Assembly (NCBI GenBank): GCA_020073465.1
Contig: JAIQFC010000038.1
Coordinates: 1 to 40,917, forward strand
Origin: Terriglobia bacterium
Lineage (GTDB): Bacteria; Acidobacteriota; Terriglobia; Terriglobales; Acidobacteriaceae
Length of the DNA: 40,917 bases
Direction of reading: 5' to 3'
Made by a program: the position numbers and the translations under genes. Position 1 is the first letter of the stretch; each line of letters opens with the position of its first letter. Below, piece by piece: positions 17,921 to 27,878 of the stretch. Under the pieces are notes generated by a model that was not told the origin of the DNA, did no database searches, and was given only the letters and a program-made list of their open reading frames with translations.

Positions 17921-17978
17921 GAGTGTTGCGGGCGCCACGTCTTTCGACGCCGTGCATAACCGGAATCGAGAGCTAAGG

Positions 17979-18554
17979 CTATTGCTCGGCGGGAGACATT
18001 CGCTGGCCCACGATCAACAATTTGGCACGCAAGCCCTTTTCCTGCGCTTCGAGTGGAAGGAACTGTTCATGCCAGAACTGCATGCGCTCTGATTCCGGAA
18101 GTAGAGCCATGTTCTGTATGACTGAGGTTTCCTGTCTGAAGACTTTGTTCAAGGCATGCGTAACGTCCAGAATCTCCGACATGTTTTCCCAGTTCGTGAG
18201 GCGCGGCCTGCGATAAAGACGTTCGATCCGGAGTAGTCTGCGGTCCCTCTCGCGAGCTTGGTTGTAGAGATCCGTGATCCTCTCCAGTTGTCGATCATAA
18301 TCATTCAAGAGAGGTGCCAACTGGGAGTAGGCGCGGACGTAGTCGTTCATATCCTTCATGTCGGCATCTCGGATAGATGTGATCCTAGCGCCCGTATCCT
18401 GAAGTTCCGAGCCGGTCCCAGTAATCTCCTCAGAAAGAACACGGTCGTTATGTTCTTGAACCGCAAATGTGACGGCGAAGATGGTGAGTAGGACCAGTAC
18501 GACCGCACCAGTCGCATAGATCCAAGTAAACGTACTTTGTCGATCATCACTCAT
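17979..18554 (-). CDS. Single-pass membrane protein with coiled coil, last gene of RND operon
   Basis: 191 residues from MSDDRQSTF at 18554; the longer frame overlaps the adaptor gene. A single membrane segment (residues 8-29, IYATGAVVLVLLTIFAVTFA) is followed by a highly helical, charged region up to the end. It has heptad-like stretches such as LERITDLYNQARERDRRLLR. It lies 22 bp behind the RND adaptor gene on the same strand, so it is probably co-transcribed. No family was recognised. It could be an accessory subunit or chaperone of the pump, or unrelated. Confidence 0.6.
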   Translation of the reverse strand: MSDDRQSTFTWIYATGAVVLVLLTIFAVTFAVQEHNDRVLSEEITGTGSELQDTGARITSIRDADMKDMNDYVRAYSQLAPLLNDYDRQLERITDLYNQARERDRRLLRIERLYRRPRLTNWENMSEILDVTHALNKVFRQETSVIQNMALLPESERMQFWHEQFLPLEAQEKGLRAKLLIVGQRMSPAEQ

Positions 18555-18576
18555 TATCGATAGCTCGCACCGCCAG

Positions 18577-19776
18577 TTATTTTTCTGCGTTTTGCTGAAC
18601 CGAAACGGAAGTGCCAGGCCGAAGTTCATCCGTTCCCCGAACTGCCACCACATCGCCTTCGTGTAGATCGCCGAAGACTTCGGTCATTTTGTCCACGGTC
18701 GCTCCGGTCTTCACGTCAACCCATTCTGACTTCCCGTTACGAACCGCGACGAGGAACCGCCTTTCGTTCGTGCGCGCGATGGCAGAAGTGGGAACAAACA
18801 ATGTCGGCCGAGAGCGCCGAACCGGCCACTCCACTTCGGGATACATGCCAGGAGCAAGTCGTGCCGAAGAATTGATGAAATCGAGCTCGACCGGCATGGT
18901 ACGTGTCTTCACGTCCAACGAATCGGGAATGCGAGCGATCGTACCGGTGAATCTTTCTCCAGGGAATGCTGGTACGGTAAAGTTCACCTTCGCGCCGTTA
19001 ACGGTGCCTGAGAAGTAGTTCTCAGGGATCGGCACTACAACCCGAAGACGAGAGACTTTCTCAATTCGGAGCATTGGAACATTTCCGCTCGGCCCAACCA
19101 GTGCCCCGGGATGTGCATTTCTCTCGGTTACCACACCATCGAACGGAGCTGTGACTTGTAGATATGATTCGATCTCGGCTATGGCCTTCAACGCTGATTT
19201 TGCTGCGGCTATGTTTTGTTCAGCGGCGCGCAAACGGGCGCGATCTGCTTCAGTCACCTGCTGAGCCACCTCAAGGTCGTTACCGGAGACGACGCCTGGA
19301 GTTGCGGCAGCAGATTTTAACCGCAGAAACGTGCTTTGATCAGAGGTTAGTTTAGCCTCCGCTTCAGCACGTTGAGCTTCTGCCGATTCCACCTTCGATT
19401 GAGCTTCCTGCTTTTGAGCAACAAGTTCCGGAGCCTCTAATCGCACAATCTCCTGCCCCGCTTTGACGTGCGAGCCGCGATCAACCCCAATCCACTTCAC
19501 GAAAGCCGTCACCTTCGGATATTCGGCTACGAATTCGTAAGGCGTGATTTCTCCCGGCAGTTTTACAGTCAACGACGGCTTTTGCGATATGACCTTGGTG
19601 ACCTCGATGGCCTGAGTACCGCCGGACCGACCCCCTTGTCCCGAGGCAGTCGCGCCTTGCGCCCCGGTTGACGATTGCGAAGAGCCGGTGTCAGAACTGC
19701 ACGCGGTGAGCAAAGCGATTACGGCAACAAGCAATGTGAGCTTTGGCGAGGTAAAGCTTTTCCGCTTCGCGATCAT
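18577..19776 (-). CDS. RND efflux periplasmic adaptor (lipoprotein, HlyD/AcrA family)
   Basis: 399 residues with a lipobox at ALLTAC (Cys26). The order of domains is typical: beta-barrel/lipoyl start ([20 protein letters not shown]), a coiled-coil hairpin (about residues 120-195), the second lipoyl half ([20 protein letters not shown]), the beta-barrel and the membrane-proximal domain. Its ATG overlaps the stop of the pump gene (ATGA), which implies translational coupling. It links the inner-membrane pump at 19773-22928 with the TolC-type channel at 22930-24372. Confidence 0.93.
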   Translation of the reverse strand: MIAKRKSFTSPKLTLLVAVIALLTACSSDTGSSQSSTGAQGATASGQGGRSGGTQAIEVTKVISQKPSLTVKLPGEITPYEFVAEYPKVTAFVKWIGVDRGSHVKAGQEIVRLEAPELVAQKQEAQSKVESAEAQRAEAEAKLTSDQSTFLRLKSAAATPGVVSGNDLEVAQQVTEADRARLRAAEQNIAAAKSALKAIAEIESYLQVTAPFDGVVTERNAHPGALVGPSGNVPMLRIEKVSRLRVVVPIPENYFSGTVNGAKVNFTVPAFPGERFTGTIARIPDSLDVKTRTMPVELDFINSSARLAPGMYPEVEWPVRRSRPTLFVPTSAIARTNERRFLVAVRNGKSEWVDVKTGATVDKMTEVFGDLHEGDVVAVRGTDELRPGTSVSVQQNAEK

Positions 19777-22700
19777 TTGCGCTCCTCGGCATGTCGACTT
19801 TCCCGATCATCCGGATCAAGCGATGGCGAACCAGCATGCGCCTTCGCTTGGACAAGTGAGAACACTGATGGCAGGATAAGCAGCGTTGCTGCGGTCGCAA
19901 CGACCAGGCCCCCGATCACGGCTCGCCCAAGGGGCGCCGTCTGTTGCCCTCCTTCGCCTAAGCCAAGGGCCATCGGAATCATTCCGAATGTCATCGCCAT
20001 GGCGGTCATGAGGATTGGGCGCATGCGAGTGCGAGCGGCCTCGATTGCCGCATCTTTCGGCGACGAACCCTCACGACGATATCGTTCCGCAAATACGACC
20101 AGCAGGATTGCGTTCGCGACGGCCACGCCGATCGCCATAATCGCTCCCATGAACGACTGAATATTCAACGTCGTACCTGTAATCAAGAGCATCAGAATGA
20201 CCCCGCATATCACGGCGGGAACCGTCGAGACGACCACCATAGGCAACCGCACCGACTGAAAATTCGCCGCGAGCAGCAGGTAGATCACTAGCACGGCCAA
20301 CAACAGCCCGATTCCGAGATTCATTAGAGTGTCTCTCATCGGCTGAATTTGGCCCCGCACCTGCACAATCGTGGCCTGCGGCGGCTGGCCCGCACGAGCG
20401 ATGGCACCTTGTACATCATTGGCTATGTGTCCAAGATCCTGCCCAGAGATGTTTGCGGTGAGCGTCACCATTCGCTGACCATTCAGGCGGTGGTACTCGC
20501 CCACAGTAGTTCCAAATGAAACTCGTGCAACATCTCCCAATAACGGATGCGTGTTTGTACCGGGCGTAACCGGGATATTCTCCACATTTTGAATTGAGGA
20601 AATTTCGGCGGGCGGGATTTGCACCTGAACCTGGTAAGCGACACCAGTCTTTGCATCCGCCCAGTAATTCGGAGTGACAAACCGGCTGGACGACGTGCTG
20701 GCTAGGAAAGCACGCCCAACTTCCTGCGCCGTCACCCCCATTTGACCAGCGCGTTCGCGGTCCACATTGACGTCAATGCTGGGGTAGTCGAGTGGCTCAT
20801 CGAACTGCAGGTCGCGAAGTTTTCGCACCTTGCTGAGTTCTGTTCGGACCTTTTCTGCGAACCGGCGTGTCGTCGAGAGCTCGTTACCGGTGATGTTTAC
20901 CTCGATCGGAGTTGGCGCTCCGAAGTTCATGATTTGGCTGATGATGTCGCCAGCCTCAAACGAAAACTGCATGTCGCTAAATTTTGCTGGCAGTGATTTT
21001 CGAAGAGTTTCCTCCAGGTCTTCAACACGGACGTCGGAGCCGGACTTCAGAGCCACCCGGAGCAAGCCCTCATGTTCGCCGCTCGTCCAGAGGAAAATTG
21101 TGTTGACCGGATAACTCGGTGGTTGAACTCCAACGTAATCGAGGGTCGAGGCGACGTTTGACGGTCCAGCTGCGCGGACGATTTCATCGAGAACTTTGAG
21201 TCCTGCGACTTCGGTAGTCTCCACGTCTGTGCCAACCGGAGTACGGAAACGAAGCTGTAGTTGTCCGGCGGGTACCCGCGGGAAGATGCTACGGCCTAAT
21301 CTAGGCCCGATGAGTCCGATCATCGCTGCAGCAACCAGAACGTAAGCGCCGATTAGAATCCAGCGCCGTGGCATCAGTCGCTGGAGAATCTGGCCAAGCT
21401 TGTCCCGCATTTTGACCAGGATGGCACTGTCATGAGCTCGCGCCTTCTCACCCGCGGAAGGCAGCACCCAAATCGAAAGCACTGGCACGAAAGAGCTAGC
21501 CAGAAAATAGGAAGCCAACATGGCGAATCCTACCGCTAGCGAAAGGGGAACGAAGAGAGACTGAGCGACTCCCTTCATAAAGAACGAAGGGATGAACACT
21601 GCGAGAATCGAGAGCATGGCCAGCAGCCGGGGAATAATTACTTCGGAACTTCCATCGAGCACCGCACGCGCAATGGTTTTCTGTTCCGCCGAATGGCGAT
21701 GGATGTTCTCGATCGCGACCGTTGCCTCATCAACCAAGATTCCAACCGCGAGTGCCAAACCGCCCAGCGTCATTATGTTTATGCTCTGCCCGGCTCCCCA
21801 CAGCGCGACGACAGCGGCGAGCAGCGCGAACGGAATGGTTCCGATGACAATCAAGGAACTGCGCCAATCCTGCAGAAAAAGCAGCACTGCAACGCCGGTG
21901 AGCAAAGCGCCCAATAGAGACTCACGCAGCACGGATGCGAGTGCATTCCGAACATAGACTGATTGGTCAAGTTCGAAACTGATTTTGATGTCGTTGGGGA
22001 TCACGGATTGGAGTCGCGGAATGTTCTGCTTGACTCCGTTCACTACATCCAGAGTCGAAGCGTCCGCGCGCTTTGTTACCGGAATGTACACTGTCCTCTT
22101 TCCATTGAAGTGAGCGTAGCCGGTGAGGATGTCCATTCCGTCCTCGACCGTACCCAGATCGCGCAAAAAGACAGTAGGCCCAGATCCGGTGCGAATAGGA
22201 AGACTCAACAACTCCTGCGGATTCGTCACCACAGTATTTATCGGAGTAATTCGGAGAAGGTCGCCAGTCCGAACGTTACCGGAAGGCACGATCGCATTGC
22301 CCGCACCAATCGCTTTGATTACCTCCTCCGGCGACATGTGATATCCACGAAGCCGGTCGGGATCAACATTGACGAGAATTGTGCGCTGATTACCGCCAAA
22401 CGGAGGTGGCGCCGACAGGCCAGCAATGGTCGCGAACAATGGGCGCACGCGATTCAGAGCCAGATCTTGAATTTCCTTAGCAGGCCGATTTTGACTCGAA
22501 AATACCAAATACCCGACTGGCACACTACCGGCATCGAAGCGCATTACGAATGGTGGAACCGTGCCTGGAGGCATGAAGGCGCGAGCACGATCTACGTAGG
22601 CGATCGTCTGCGCCGCAGCTGTGGCCATATCTGTGCCGGGATGGAACGTCAGCTTCAGCAGGCCAACGTTTTGGATCGACTTCGATTCAACCGATTGAAT

Positions 22701-22928
22701 GCCTGTGATGTAAAGGAAGTGGTACTCGTAGTAGTAGACGAGGTAGCCTTCCATCTGCGCCGCGTCCATTCCTCCATAGGGTTGCGCAACATAGATAACG
22801 GGCAAGTTGAGCTTGGGAAAGATGTCGATGGGCATTCGCGTCAGGGCCAGAATAGAAGAGAGGCCGATTGCGAGAAGTGCAACCACCACGCTGATCGGAT
22901 GACGTAGGGCAGTGCGAATTAACCACAT
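19773..22928 (-). CDS. RND efflux pump, inner-membrane subunit
   Basis: 1051 residues from [20 protein letters not shown]; a start 12 codons upstream would overlap the preceding gene more. It has the full RND plan: one N-terminal helix, a large porter loop, helices 2-6, helix 7, a second large loop, then helices 8-12. Helix 4 reads [19 protein letters not shown], so the proton-relay carboxylates are Asp-Glu where AcrB has Asp-Asp. The second half ends with [20 protein letters not shown]. The sequence resembles the hydrophobe/amphiphile (HAE-1) branch more than CusA heavy-metal pumps, but the nearby CusS-like kinase leaves metals open. Middle gene of the three-part pump operon. Confidence 0.93.
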   Translation of the reverse strand: MWLIRTALRHPISVVVALLAIGLSSILALTRMPIDIFPKLNLPVIYVAQPYGGMDAAQMEGYLVYYYEYHFLYITGIQSVESKSIQNVGLLKLTFHPGTDMATAAAQTIAYVDRARAFMPPGTVPPFVMRFDAGSVPVGYLVFSSQNRPAKEIQDLALNRVRPLFATIAGLSAPPPFGGNQRTILVNVDPDRLRGYHMSPEEVIKAIGAGNAIVPSGNVRTGDLLRITPINTVVTNPQELLSLPIRTGSGPTVFLRDLGTVEDGMDILTGYAHFNGKRTVYIPVTKRADASTLDVVNGVKQNIPRLQSVIPNDIKISFELDQSVYVRNALASVLRESLLGALLTGVAVLLFLQDWRSSLIVIGTIPFALLAAVVALWGAGQSINIMTLGGLALAVGILVDEATVAIENIHRHSAEQKTIARAVLDGSSEVIIPRLLAMLSILAVFIPSFFMKGVAQSLFVPLSLAVGFAMLASYFLASSFVPVLSIWVLPSAGEKARAHDSAILVKMRDKLGQILQRLMPRRWILIGAYVLVAAAMIGLIGPRLGRSIFPRVPAGQLQLRFRTPVGTDVETTEVAGLKVLDEIVRAAGPSNVASTLDYVGVQPPSYPVNTIFLWTSGEHEGLLRVALKSGSDVRVEDLEETLRKSLPAKFSDMQFSFEAGDIISQIMNFGAPTPIEVNITGNELSTTRRFAEKVRTELSKVRKLRDLQFDEPLDYPSIDVNVDRERAGQMGVTAQEVGRAFLASTSSSRFVTPNYWADAKTGVAYQVQVQIPPAEISSIQNVENIPVTPGTNTHPLLGDVARVSFGTTVGEYHRLNGQRMVTLTANISGQDLGHIANDVQGAIARAGQPPQATIVQVRGQIQPMRDTLMNLGIGLLLAVLVIYLLLAANFQSVRLPMVVVSTVPAVICGVILMLLITGTTLNIQSFMGAIMAIGVAVANAILLVVFAERYRREGSSPKDAAIEAARTRMRPILMTAMAMTFGMIPMALGLGEGGQQTAPLGRAVIGGLVVATAATLLILPSVFSLVQAKAHAGSPSLDPDDRESRHAEERK

Positions 22929-22929
22929 G

Positions 22930-24372
22930 TCATTTGCCTCCCACAGCGGTCCGCACCAGTGCAAGGAACGGTTCGAGATTTCCCTGTGCTAGAGCCTGTC
23001 CAAGCATCGCTCGCCAAACCGTGAGACGGGCGAGGTCGTCTTCAGTTTCAGCTTGCAGCAGAAGCCGCTCGGCTTCCGCCACCTCCACGATCGGTGCCAA
23101 TGCCGCTTGATACCGGGCCTTTGCCTGTGTTTCTCCCAATCGTGCGGCCTCCAGCTCCACGGGCGTGTTTTGACTGATCAAAACAGCGCTGTCATAAGCG
23201 GCTTTGGCCCTTTCGGCCTGCGCACTCAAGTTTTGAAGCGTCCTTTCGTAGTCAGCTTGCTGGGCACGTTCGTTGGACTGTTCAATCTGTTTCTTGAAAT
23301 GCAGAGACGGAAAATCAAGGACTGAGAACGTTGCAGTTAAACCAACCGCCCAATTACGCCGCATCAGATCGAGCCCATCCGCTCCTGTTTCAAACGTACC
23401 GTCCGGGTTCGCCCCGCTTCCACGACCCGAAAAGGAACCCTGAAGATTAAAGCGCGGATAGTAGGACTTGCTCAATACTTTCTCCCTTGCCTTGGTTTCA
23501 AACAGAGTCGAATTGGCAATTTGGGCAGCGGGATGGTCCACAACAGCTGACTGTGAGGCGTAAGAATTTGGGGCTGTCGCGAGGAGCGAGTCGGCATTAA
23601 TCGCAACCTTACTCCCCGAGATGCCCAGCAATTCTGAGAATGTCGCTTCGCTCTCTCGTTCGACCTGCTGCGAGCGAATCAATTGGATCTTGGCCGCTGC
23701 GAGTTCCGCGTCGGCGCGAGAGCCATCGGCCCCCGGCCGCAACTCTTCTTTGACAAGCGCATGGACGGAAGTGGCAAGGACTTGCCTCCGATCAACGTCA
23801 GCTTCAGCAGCCTTGACTTGCTGTTGTGCGGCAGCGAGTCGCAGGAAGGCATCCCCGACTGCTCCCGCGACATCGAGCTTGGTCAAGGAGAGTTCGGCGT
23901 TGGCACGGTTTTCTGTAGCCTTAGCGACATCCACATTTGCCCCGCGATATCCGAAATCAAATGGTTCCCAAGAGAGCAGTACTCCTGCTGCACTCCCCCA
24001 GACACCACGGTCTGAAGTACCCGAGAGAACAGGACCTGAGATTGGAGGCACCACAGACTGAGGCAACAGTAGTCCAAAGATGTTGTTTCGTGTTGCCCGA
24101 TTGGACTGCCAGAGCAGATCAGTACGCGGCAGATATGTAGTTCGAGAAAGGCTGACGCCCTCTTTCGAAGCCAGGGCACGCTCCATCGATGCTCGCACTG
24201 CCGGATAGTTGGCGAGGGCAAAGTCCATCGCCTGTTCCAGCGTTAACGGATTCTCAGGCGGTTTGACTGAACTTTGCGCCGAACCGATGGCTTCACCTAA
24301 CAAAATTATCCCCAGCCATACGACAGTAAGGTTTGTGAGAGTCATTCGTTGCGATAATTTCAATGCTTTCAC
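22930..24372 (-). CDS. TolC-family outer-membrane efflux channel
   Basis: 480 residues. It begins with a signal peptide ([19 protein letters not shown]), then two homologous OEP repeats made of long amphipathic helices and short strands: [20 protein letters not shown] at the start of the first, [20 protein letters not shown] near the end of the second. GAGGTG precedes the ATG at 24372. The stop is one base before the pump start, and the pump ribosome site lies inside this gene. It forms the exit duct of the RND pump and may also serve the MacAB-like pump, which lacks its own channel. Confidence 0.92.
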   Translation of the reverse strand: MKALKLSQRMTLTNLTVVWLGIILLGEAIGSAQSSVKPPENPLTLEQAMDFALANYPAVRASMERALASKEGVSLSRTTYLPRTDLLWQSNRATRNNIFGLLLPQSVVPPISGPVLSGTSDRGVWGSAAGVLLSWEPFDFGYRGANVDVAKATENRANAELSLTKLDVAGAVGDAFLRLAAAQQQVKAAEADVDRRQVLATSVHALVKEELRPGADGSRADAELAAAKIQLIRSQQVERESEATFSELLGISGSKVAINADSLLATAPNSYASQSAVVDHPAAQIANSTLFETKAREKVLSKSYYPRFNLQGSFSGRGSGANPDGTFETGADGLDLMRRNWAVGLTATFSVLDFPSLHFKKQIEQSNERAQQADYERTLQNLSAQAERAKAAYDSAVLISQNTPVELEAARLGETQAKARYQAALAPIVEVAEAERLLLQAETEDDLARLTVWRAMLGQALAQGNLEPFLALVRTAVGGK

Positions 24373-24549
24373 CTCATCCGCAGGGGATGGTAGACGACGG
24401 CTATATGTCTGCTCAACAGACCCTATCAGCAGTGCCCCGCGGCTCCGGCTGCGTTCCCCAACGCATCACCCGCAAGCATGACACAGCAACCTGAATGTCC
24501 CATATAATACCGATCGAAGCGAGGTCAGCGGAATCCTATGTGAAGCAGC

Positions 24550-25667
24550 CTAGCCCTGAAGAAGAGGCCAACGGATACGAAAGACAGACCCGGTACCCAC
24601 AGTGCTTTGAACTTCGATGGAACCTCTGTGCGCTTCCGCAACCCACCGTGCGATGGAGAGCCCCAGTCCAACACCTCCAAACTCGCGCGAGCGAGCTTTG
24701 TCGGCGCGGTAAAACCGATCGAAAATGTGAGGCCATCTTCTGCGGCAATGCCAATTCCGGTGTCTCGAAACTCTGTCACGGCGGAATCATCATTGCGCTT
24801 AAGCTCTACAGTGATTGATCCTCCCGATGGGGTGTACTTTACGGCGTTGTCCATCAGAATCAAAAAGAGACGATGCAGGGCGTGCACGTCGCCTTCTACG
24901 ATCAGGTCTGAAGATTCGATATTTTCCGTAAACGTCAATTGCTTTGCGGCCGCCAATACTCTGCCATCCTTGCACGCATCACGGAGGCACTCAGCCAGAT
25001 TTAGCGGAGCGTGCTGAAGAGTCCCGACTCCCGCATCGGCACGTGCCAATAGCATGAGCTTCTCGACCAGAGATGAAGTCTTTTCCAATTCGGCGAGGAC
25101 TTCTTCCTGCGCTTCCCGATGGTCGGCGACAGTTTGCGATGTGCGCAGCGACACCTCCGTCGTTGTTCGCATTAAGGCAAGAGGAGTCCGCAGTTCATGG
25201 GAGGCATCGGCGGTAAATTGCGTGATCCGGTTGAAAGAGGCTTCCAGCCGTTCGAGCATGCTATTCAGCGTCTGGGAAAGGCGCTGCAATTCGTCCCCGC
25301 TCTGTGGGATATCAAGCCGCTTCGCGAGATTATTGGAATTGATGTCCTCAGCCGCTCGGGTAATTTGATCCACAGGTGCCAAGGCCCGCCGGCTTAACCA
25401 GTAGCCCTCGCAAAGAATTTCGATCGCAGATTCACTCCAATCGACCGGTGTCGCACTCTTGCCGCGCTCCTTCTCGCGCAGGTGTCGCATTCGGTGCCAG
25501 ACTTGGGCAGGCACTACCTCTGGGGTGAGCTGCCGTACCCTTTTGACGGCCTCCTGAGTACCGGTCGGACCATATTTCATCCCGACCATCAAGATCTGGT
25601 CTACCTCGTGCAACCAACGGAAAGATCGGCTTTGCTTCTTTTTGTCGGGATTGATTCCATCTTCCAT
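24550..25667 (-). pseudogene. CusS-like sensor histidine kinase with replaced N-terminus and a frameshift
   Basis: The C-terminal part is an OmpR-partner kinase: GYWLSRRALAPVDQITRAAE (end of TM2 and HAMP), FTADASHELRTPLALMRTTT with the phospho-accepting His, and NAVKYTPSGGS (N box). Near 24734 one base is missing after [10 protein letters not shown]; the rest ([32 protein letters not shown]) reads in another frame to a stop at 24550. Upstream of HAMP the sensor and first membrane helix are absent. Instead about 90 residues of unrelated soluble sequence occur (RWLHEVDQILMVGMKYGPTG, then VWHRMRHLREKERG and DWSESAIEILCEGY), joined at a shared GY. No response regulator gene is nearby. The start is uncertain; a Met at 25805 is also in frame. 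Probably non-functional as a sensor. Confidence 0.7.
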
Positions 25668-25881
25668 AGGCAAACGATCCCTGCGTCCGGCTCCTGCTCC
25701 TGAGAAGCGCAGTAGCCCCATACCTATAAAAGGAACCAAAACAGTACCGAACCTATCGAAAATATTTTCGCTACTTTCTGCTCTCGTTCGGGTTGGTCTT
25801 GACATCTCTTTCTGTCGGATGGCACGCTTGCGTTATCCCTCTGGCCGGGTACCACGCAATAGCTGATGTGAGGCGCTTGGT

Positions 25882-26478
25882 ATGCCAGCCCCCGAACCCG
25901 GTCCCGAGTGGGTCCTTTCAGGTGTCAATCCTCGTTCCGACCCGGCCACCGAAAGCGAACTCTTGAGAGCGGCTCGATCAGCGTGGCCAAAGGCATTGGC
26001 TCACGTCCGACAGGTTCAATCGCAAAACCCATTCGATGACGACGGAATCTTGGTAGCTGAAGTGTGGGAGAGCGTTCTTCAATCTGTTTCTCGGACGCTG
26101 GATCGGATGGATGGAAGGCGGGGTGAGATTGGGGATCTGGAGGCTTACCTTCTCGGAAGCTTTTACCATCGGCTTAGACGTGCTCTCAAGAAGGAACAAC
26201 GCCGCGAGGAAATGATCCATCTTGTACCTTCCGCCCAGGAGTTGGAAGTTCTTGGGAAGACGAGTAACGCGGAGCAGCACGACATCGAAGACACGCTTCA
26301 TGCTCAGGAGATTCTTGATCGGATGGACGAGTGGAGCCGCAAAGTCTGGGTTGCGCGCGAGTACGGTTACACCTGGAAGCACATTGGCCGCGTTCTGGGA
26401 ATTCCTGGCGATAGCGTCATGCTTCGCTTTCGACGCCGCATGAAAATTCTACGAGCACGTTTGTCAGGCGGTAGATGA
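25882..26478 (+). CDS. ECF-type RNA polymerase sigma factor (divergent)
   Basis: 198 residues. The C-terminal third is a clear sigma region 4: VWVAREYGYTWKHIGRVLGI followed by PGDSVMLRFRRRMKILRARL, a helix-turn-helix for -35 recognition. Upstream, residues 45-110 have the helical, charged pattern of region 2 (NPFDDDGILVAEVWESVLQS and DLEAYLLGSFYHRLRRALKK), more divergent than in standard ECF factors. The next gene encodes a membrane protein with an HxxxCxxC motif, the usual partner type. It would direct RNA polymerase to a small regulon, perhaps on the island. The signal is unknown. Confidence 0.7.
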   Translation: MPAPEPGPEWVLSGVNPRSDPATESELLRAARSAWPKALAHVRQVQSQNPFDDDGILVAEVWESVLQSVSRTLDRMDGRRGEIGDLEAYLLGSFYHRLRRALKKEQRREEMIHLVPSAQELEVLGKTSNAEQHDIEDTLHAQEILDRMDEWSRKVWVAREYGYTWKHIGRVLGIPGDSVMLRFRRRMKILRARLSGGR

Positions 26479-26597
26479 AATGGCAATGTGTTGTGGGGCT
26501 CTCTTTCAGTTACACTTGGGCTGTTTTTCAGATTGAACTGTTAGCGAGTTGACTCTCTCTGAGCAGCGAAAGCCAATCAAACGCGGCGGACAAGCGT

Positions 26598-27227
26598 TTG
26601 CTGGATATTCTCCGGCAAGGCTTAGCGACGGAGTTCCCTAATCCCGAGAGGAGCGGCTGTCCGGGAGATGCTCTACTCAAGGGCATAGCACAAGGAAAGG
26701 TGTCCCTCATCGAAGCAGAGCCTTGGCTTGACCACCTCGGCTCATGCAGTCCGTGTTTCCGAGAATTCAAGGAGTTCCGCAGGCAAGCGGCGACCCAGCG
26801 CCGACGTGTACTGACTTTGGTGGCTACTGCTGCTGTTCTGCTCTTCGCGGTCGGGGGATGGTTGTTGGTGCGAGCCCGACGCTCAGTAGAGATGACTGAT
26901 ACGGCCGTCTTGGATCTTCGTGAACGATCGGTGGCTCGCGGGCAGAGCCAGGTTGACGCTGGTCAGGCATCTCTTGAGATTCCTCGACGCGCTAAGCACT
27001 TGGTGCTCGATCTTCCGATTGGGAGCAAAGAAGGACCCTACGATGTCGGTCTACTCACTGACACGGGCGACCAAGTCTTGCGCACGACCGGGGTGGCGAA
27101 GCTGCATGATCACATTACCGATCTGCGGGTCGATGTTGACCTCAGTAATGTTCGGCCGGGGACGTATTCTCTTGGGGTTCGGCAGCGTGGTCTTGAGTGG
27201 ACCCGATATTCCATCCGCGTGCTTTGA
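26598..27227 (+). CDS. Membrane anti-sigma-like protein with HxxxCxxC motif
   Basis: 209 residues from TTG at 26598. No in-frame ATG exists; the frame is open back to a TGA at 26550, so another non-ATG start is possible. Residues 46-53 read HLGSCSPC, the zinc-finger pattern of ZAS-type anti-sigma factors. A membrane helix follows at about 71-92 (VLTLVATAAVLLFAVGGWLL). The outer 115 residues are beta-rich (SLEIPRRAKHLVLDLPIG, ending GTYSLGVRQRGLEWTRYSIR). It is 119 bp after the sigma gene on the same strand and likely sequesters that sigma factor at the membrane. The partnership is inferred. Confidence 0.7.
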   Translation: MLDILRQGLATEFPNPERSGCPGDALLKGIAQGKVSLIEAEPWLDHLGSCSPCFREFKEFRRQAATQRRRVLTLVATAAVLLFAVGGWLLVRARRSVEMTDTAVLDLRERSVARGQSQVDAGQASLEIPRRAKHLVLDLPIGSKEGPYDVGLLTDTGDQVLRTTGVAKLHDHITDLRVDVDLSNVRPGTYSLGVRQRGLEWTRYSIRVL

Positions 27228-27365
27228 CTCCTACATACTGGGCGATCACCATGCTGAGCGCCACAGTAGTGGCCGCTGGATTACCTCCGAATTGGCGACA
27301 AGCGATCCTGAATGAAATTCCAGCTCTCGTGAGACGCGTATAATTTTTCCCGCAGGTACAAGTCG

Positions 27366-27872
27366 ATGCGAGGTCTGGATCTTGATCATGCAAGCGTGCG
27401 CGAGCTCTTATCTGCATACGCCAACATCATGGACCAACTGCGGGCGCGTGGAGTCGTGCGGAGTTCAAACAACCCTGTCGCTGATTACTGTGAATCCCTA
27501 GTGGCGAGGGCTTTGACGCTGAAGTCGTCAAAGCGCTCCAATAAAGGCTGCGACGCTGTGGACGAGTCGGATGGAAAGAAATACGAGATAAAGGGCCGAA
27601 GGATCACAAGACACAACCCCTCAACGCAGCTTAGCGTGATTCGCGATCTCGATTCCTGCAACTTTGATTATCTTGTCGGTGTTCTCTTCGATGACAATTT
27701 CAGCGTAACTCACGCTCACCGCATCCCTTACGATGTGGTGAAGGATGCCGCTGGTGATCGCCGGGAGTATGTGAATGGATGGATAATCCATCTGAGACCG
27801 TCACTGTGGGAGCGTTCTGGAGTTCTTGACATCACTGCGAAAGTGAAGAAAGCTCAGATCGAGTGGGTCTAG
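27366..27872 (+). CDS. DUF6998-like predicted PD-(D/E)XK nuclease
   Basis: 168 residues. The central pattern fits a PD-(D/E)XK nuclease fold: NPVADYCESLVARAL with Glu43, GCDAVDESDGKKYEIKGRR with Asp63 and the Glu74-x-Lys76 pair, then a predicted strand-helix run (FDYLVGVLFDDNF). This arrangement matches the DUF6998 family as I know it, whose members look like restriction-type nucleases but lack a defined function. It is followed after 6 bp by an Abi-family gene on the same strand, so the pair is almost certainly one transcript. Their place between a sigma/anti-sigma pair and the island integrase is a usual location for phage-defence cargo. Nuclease activity is inferred from the motif. Confidence 0.7.
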   Translation: MRGLDLDHASVRELLSAYANIMDQLRARGVVRSSNNPVADYCESLVARALTLKSSKRSNKGCDAVDESDGKKYEIKGRRITRHNPSTQLSVIRDLDSCNFDYLVGVLFDDNFSVTHAHRIPYDVVKDAAGDRREYVNGWIIHLRPSLWERSGVLDITAKVKKAQIEWV

Positions 27873-27878
27873 AAGAGA

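Noticed and set aside
18577..24372. Calling the RND pump a CusCBA heavy-metal system
   Set aside because: The pump's helix 4 ([10 protein letters not shown]) and general sequence look more like the HAE-1 branch, and no CusF or metal-binding Met clusters were seen; only the broken kinase resembles CusS.
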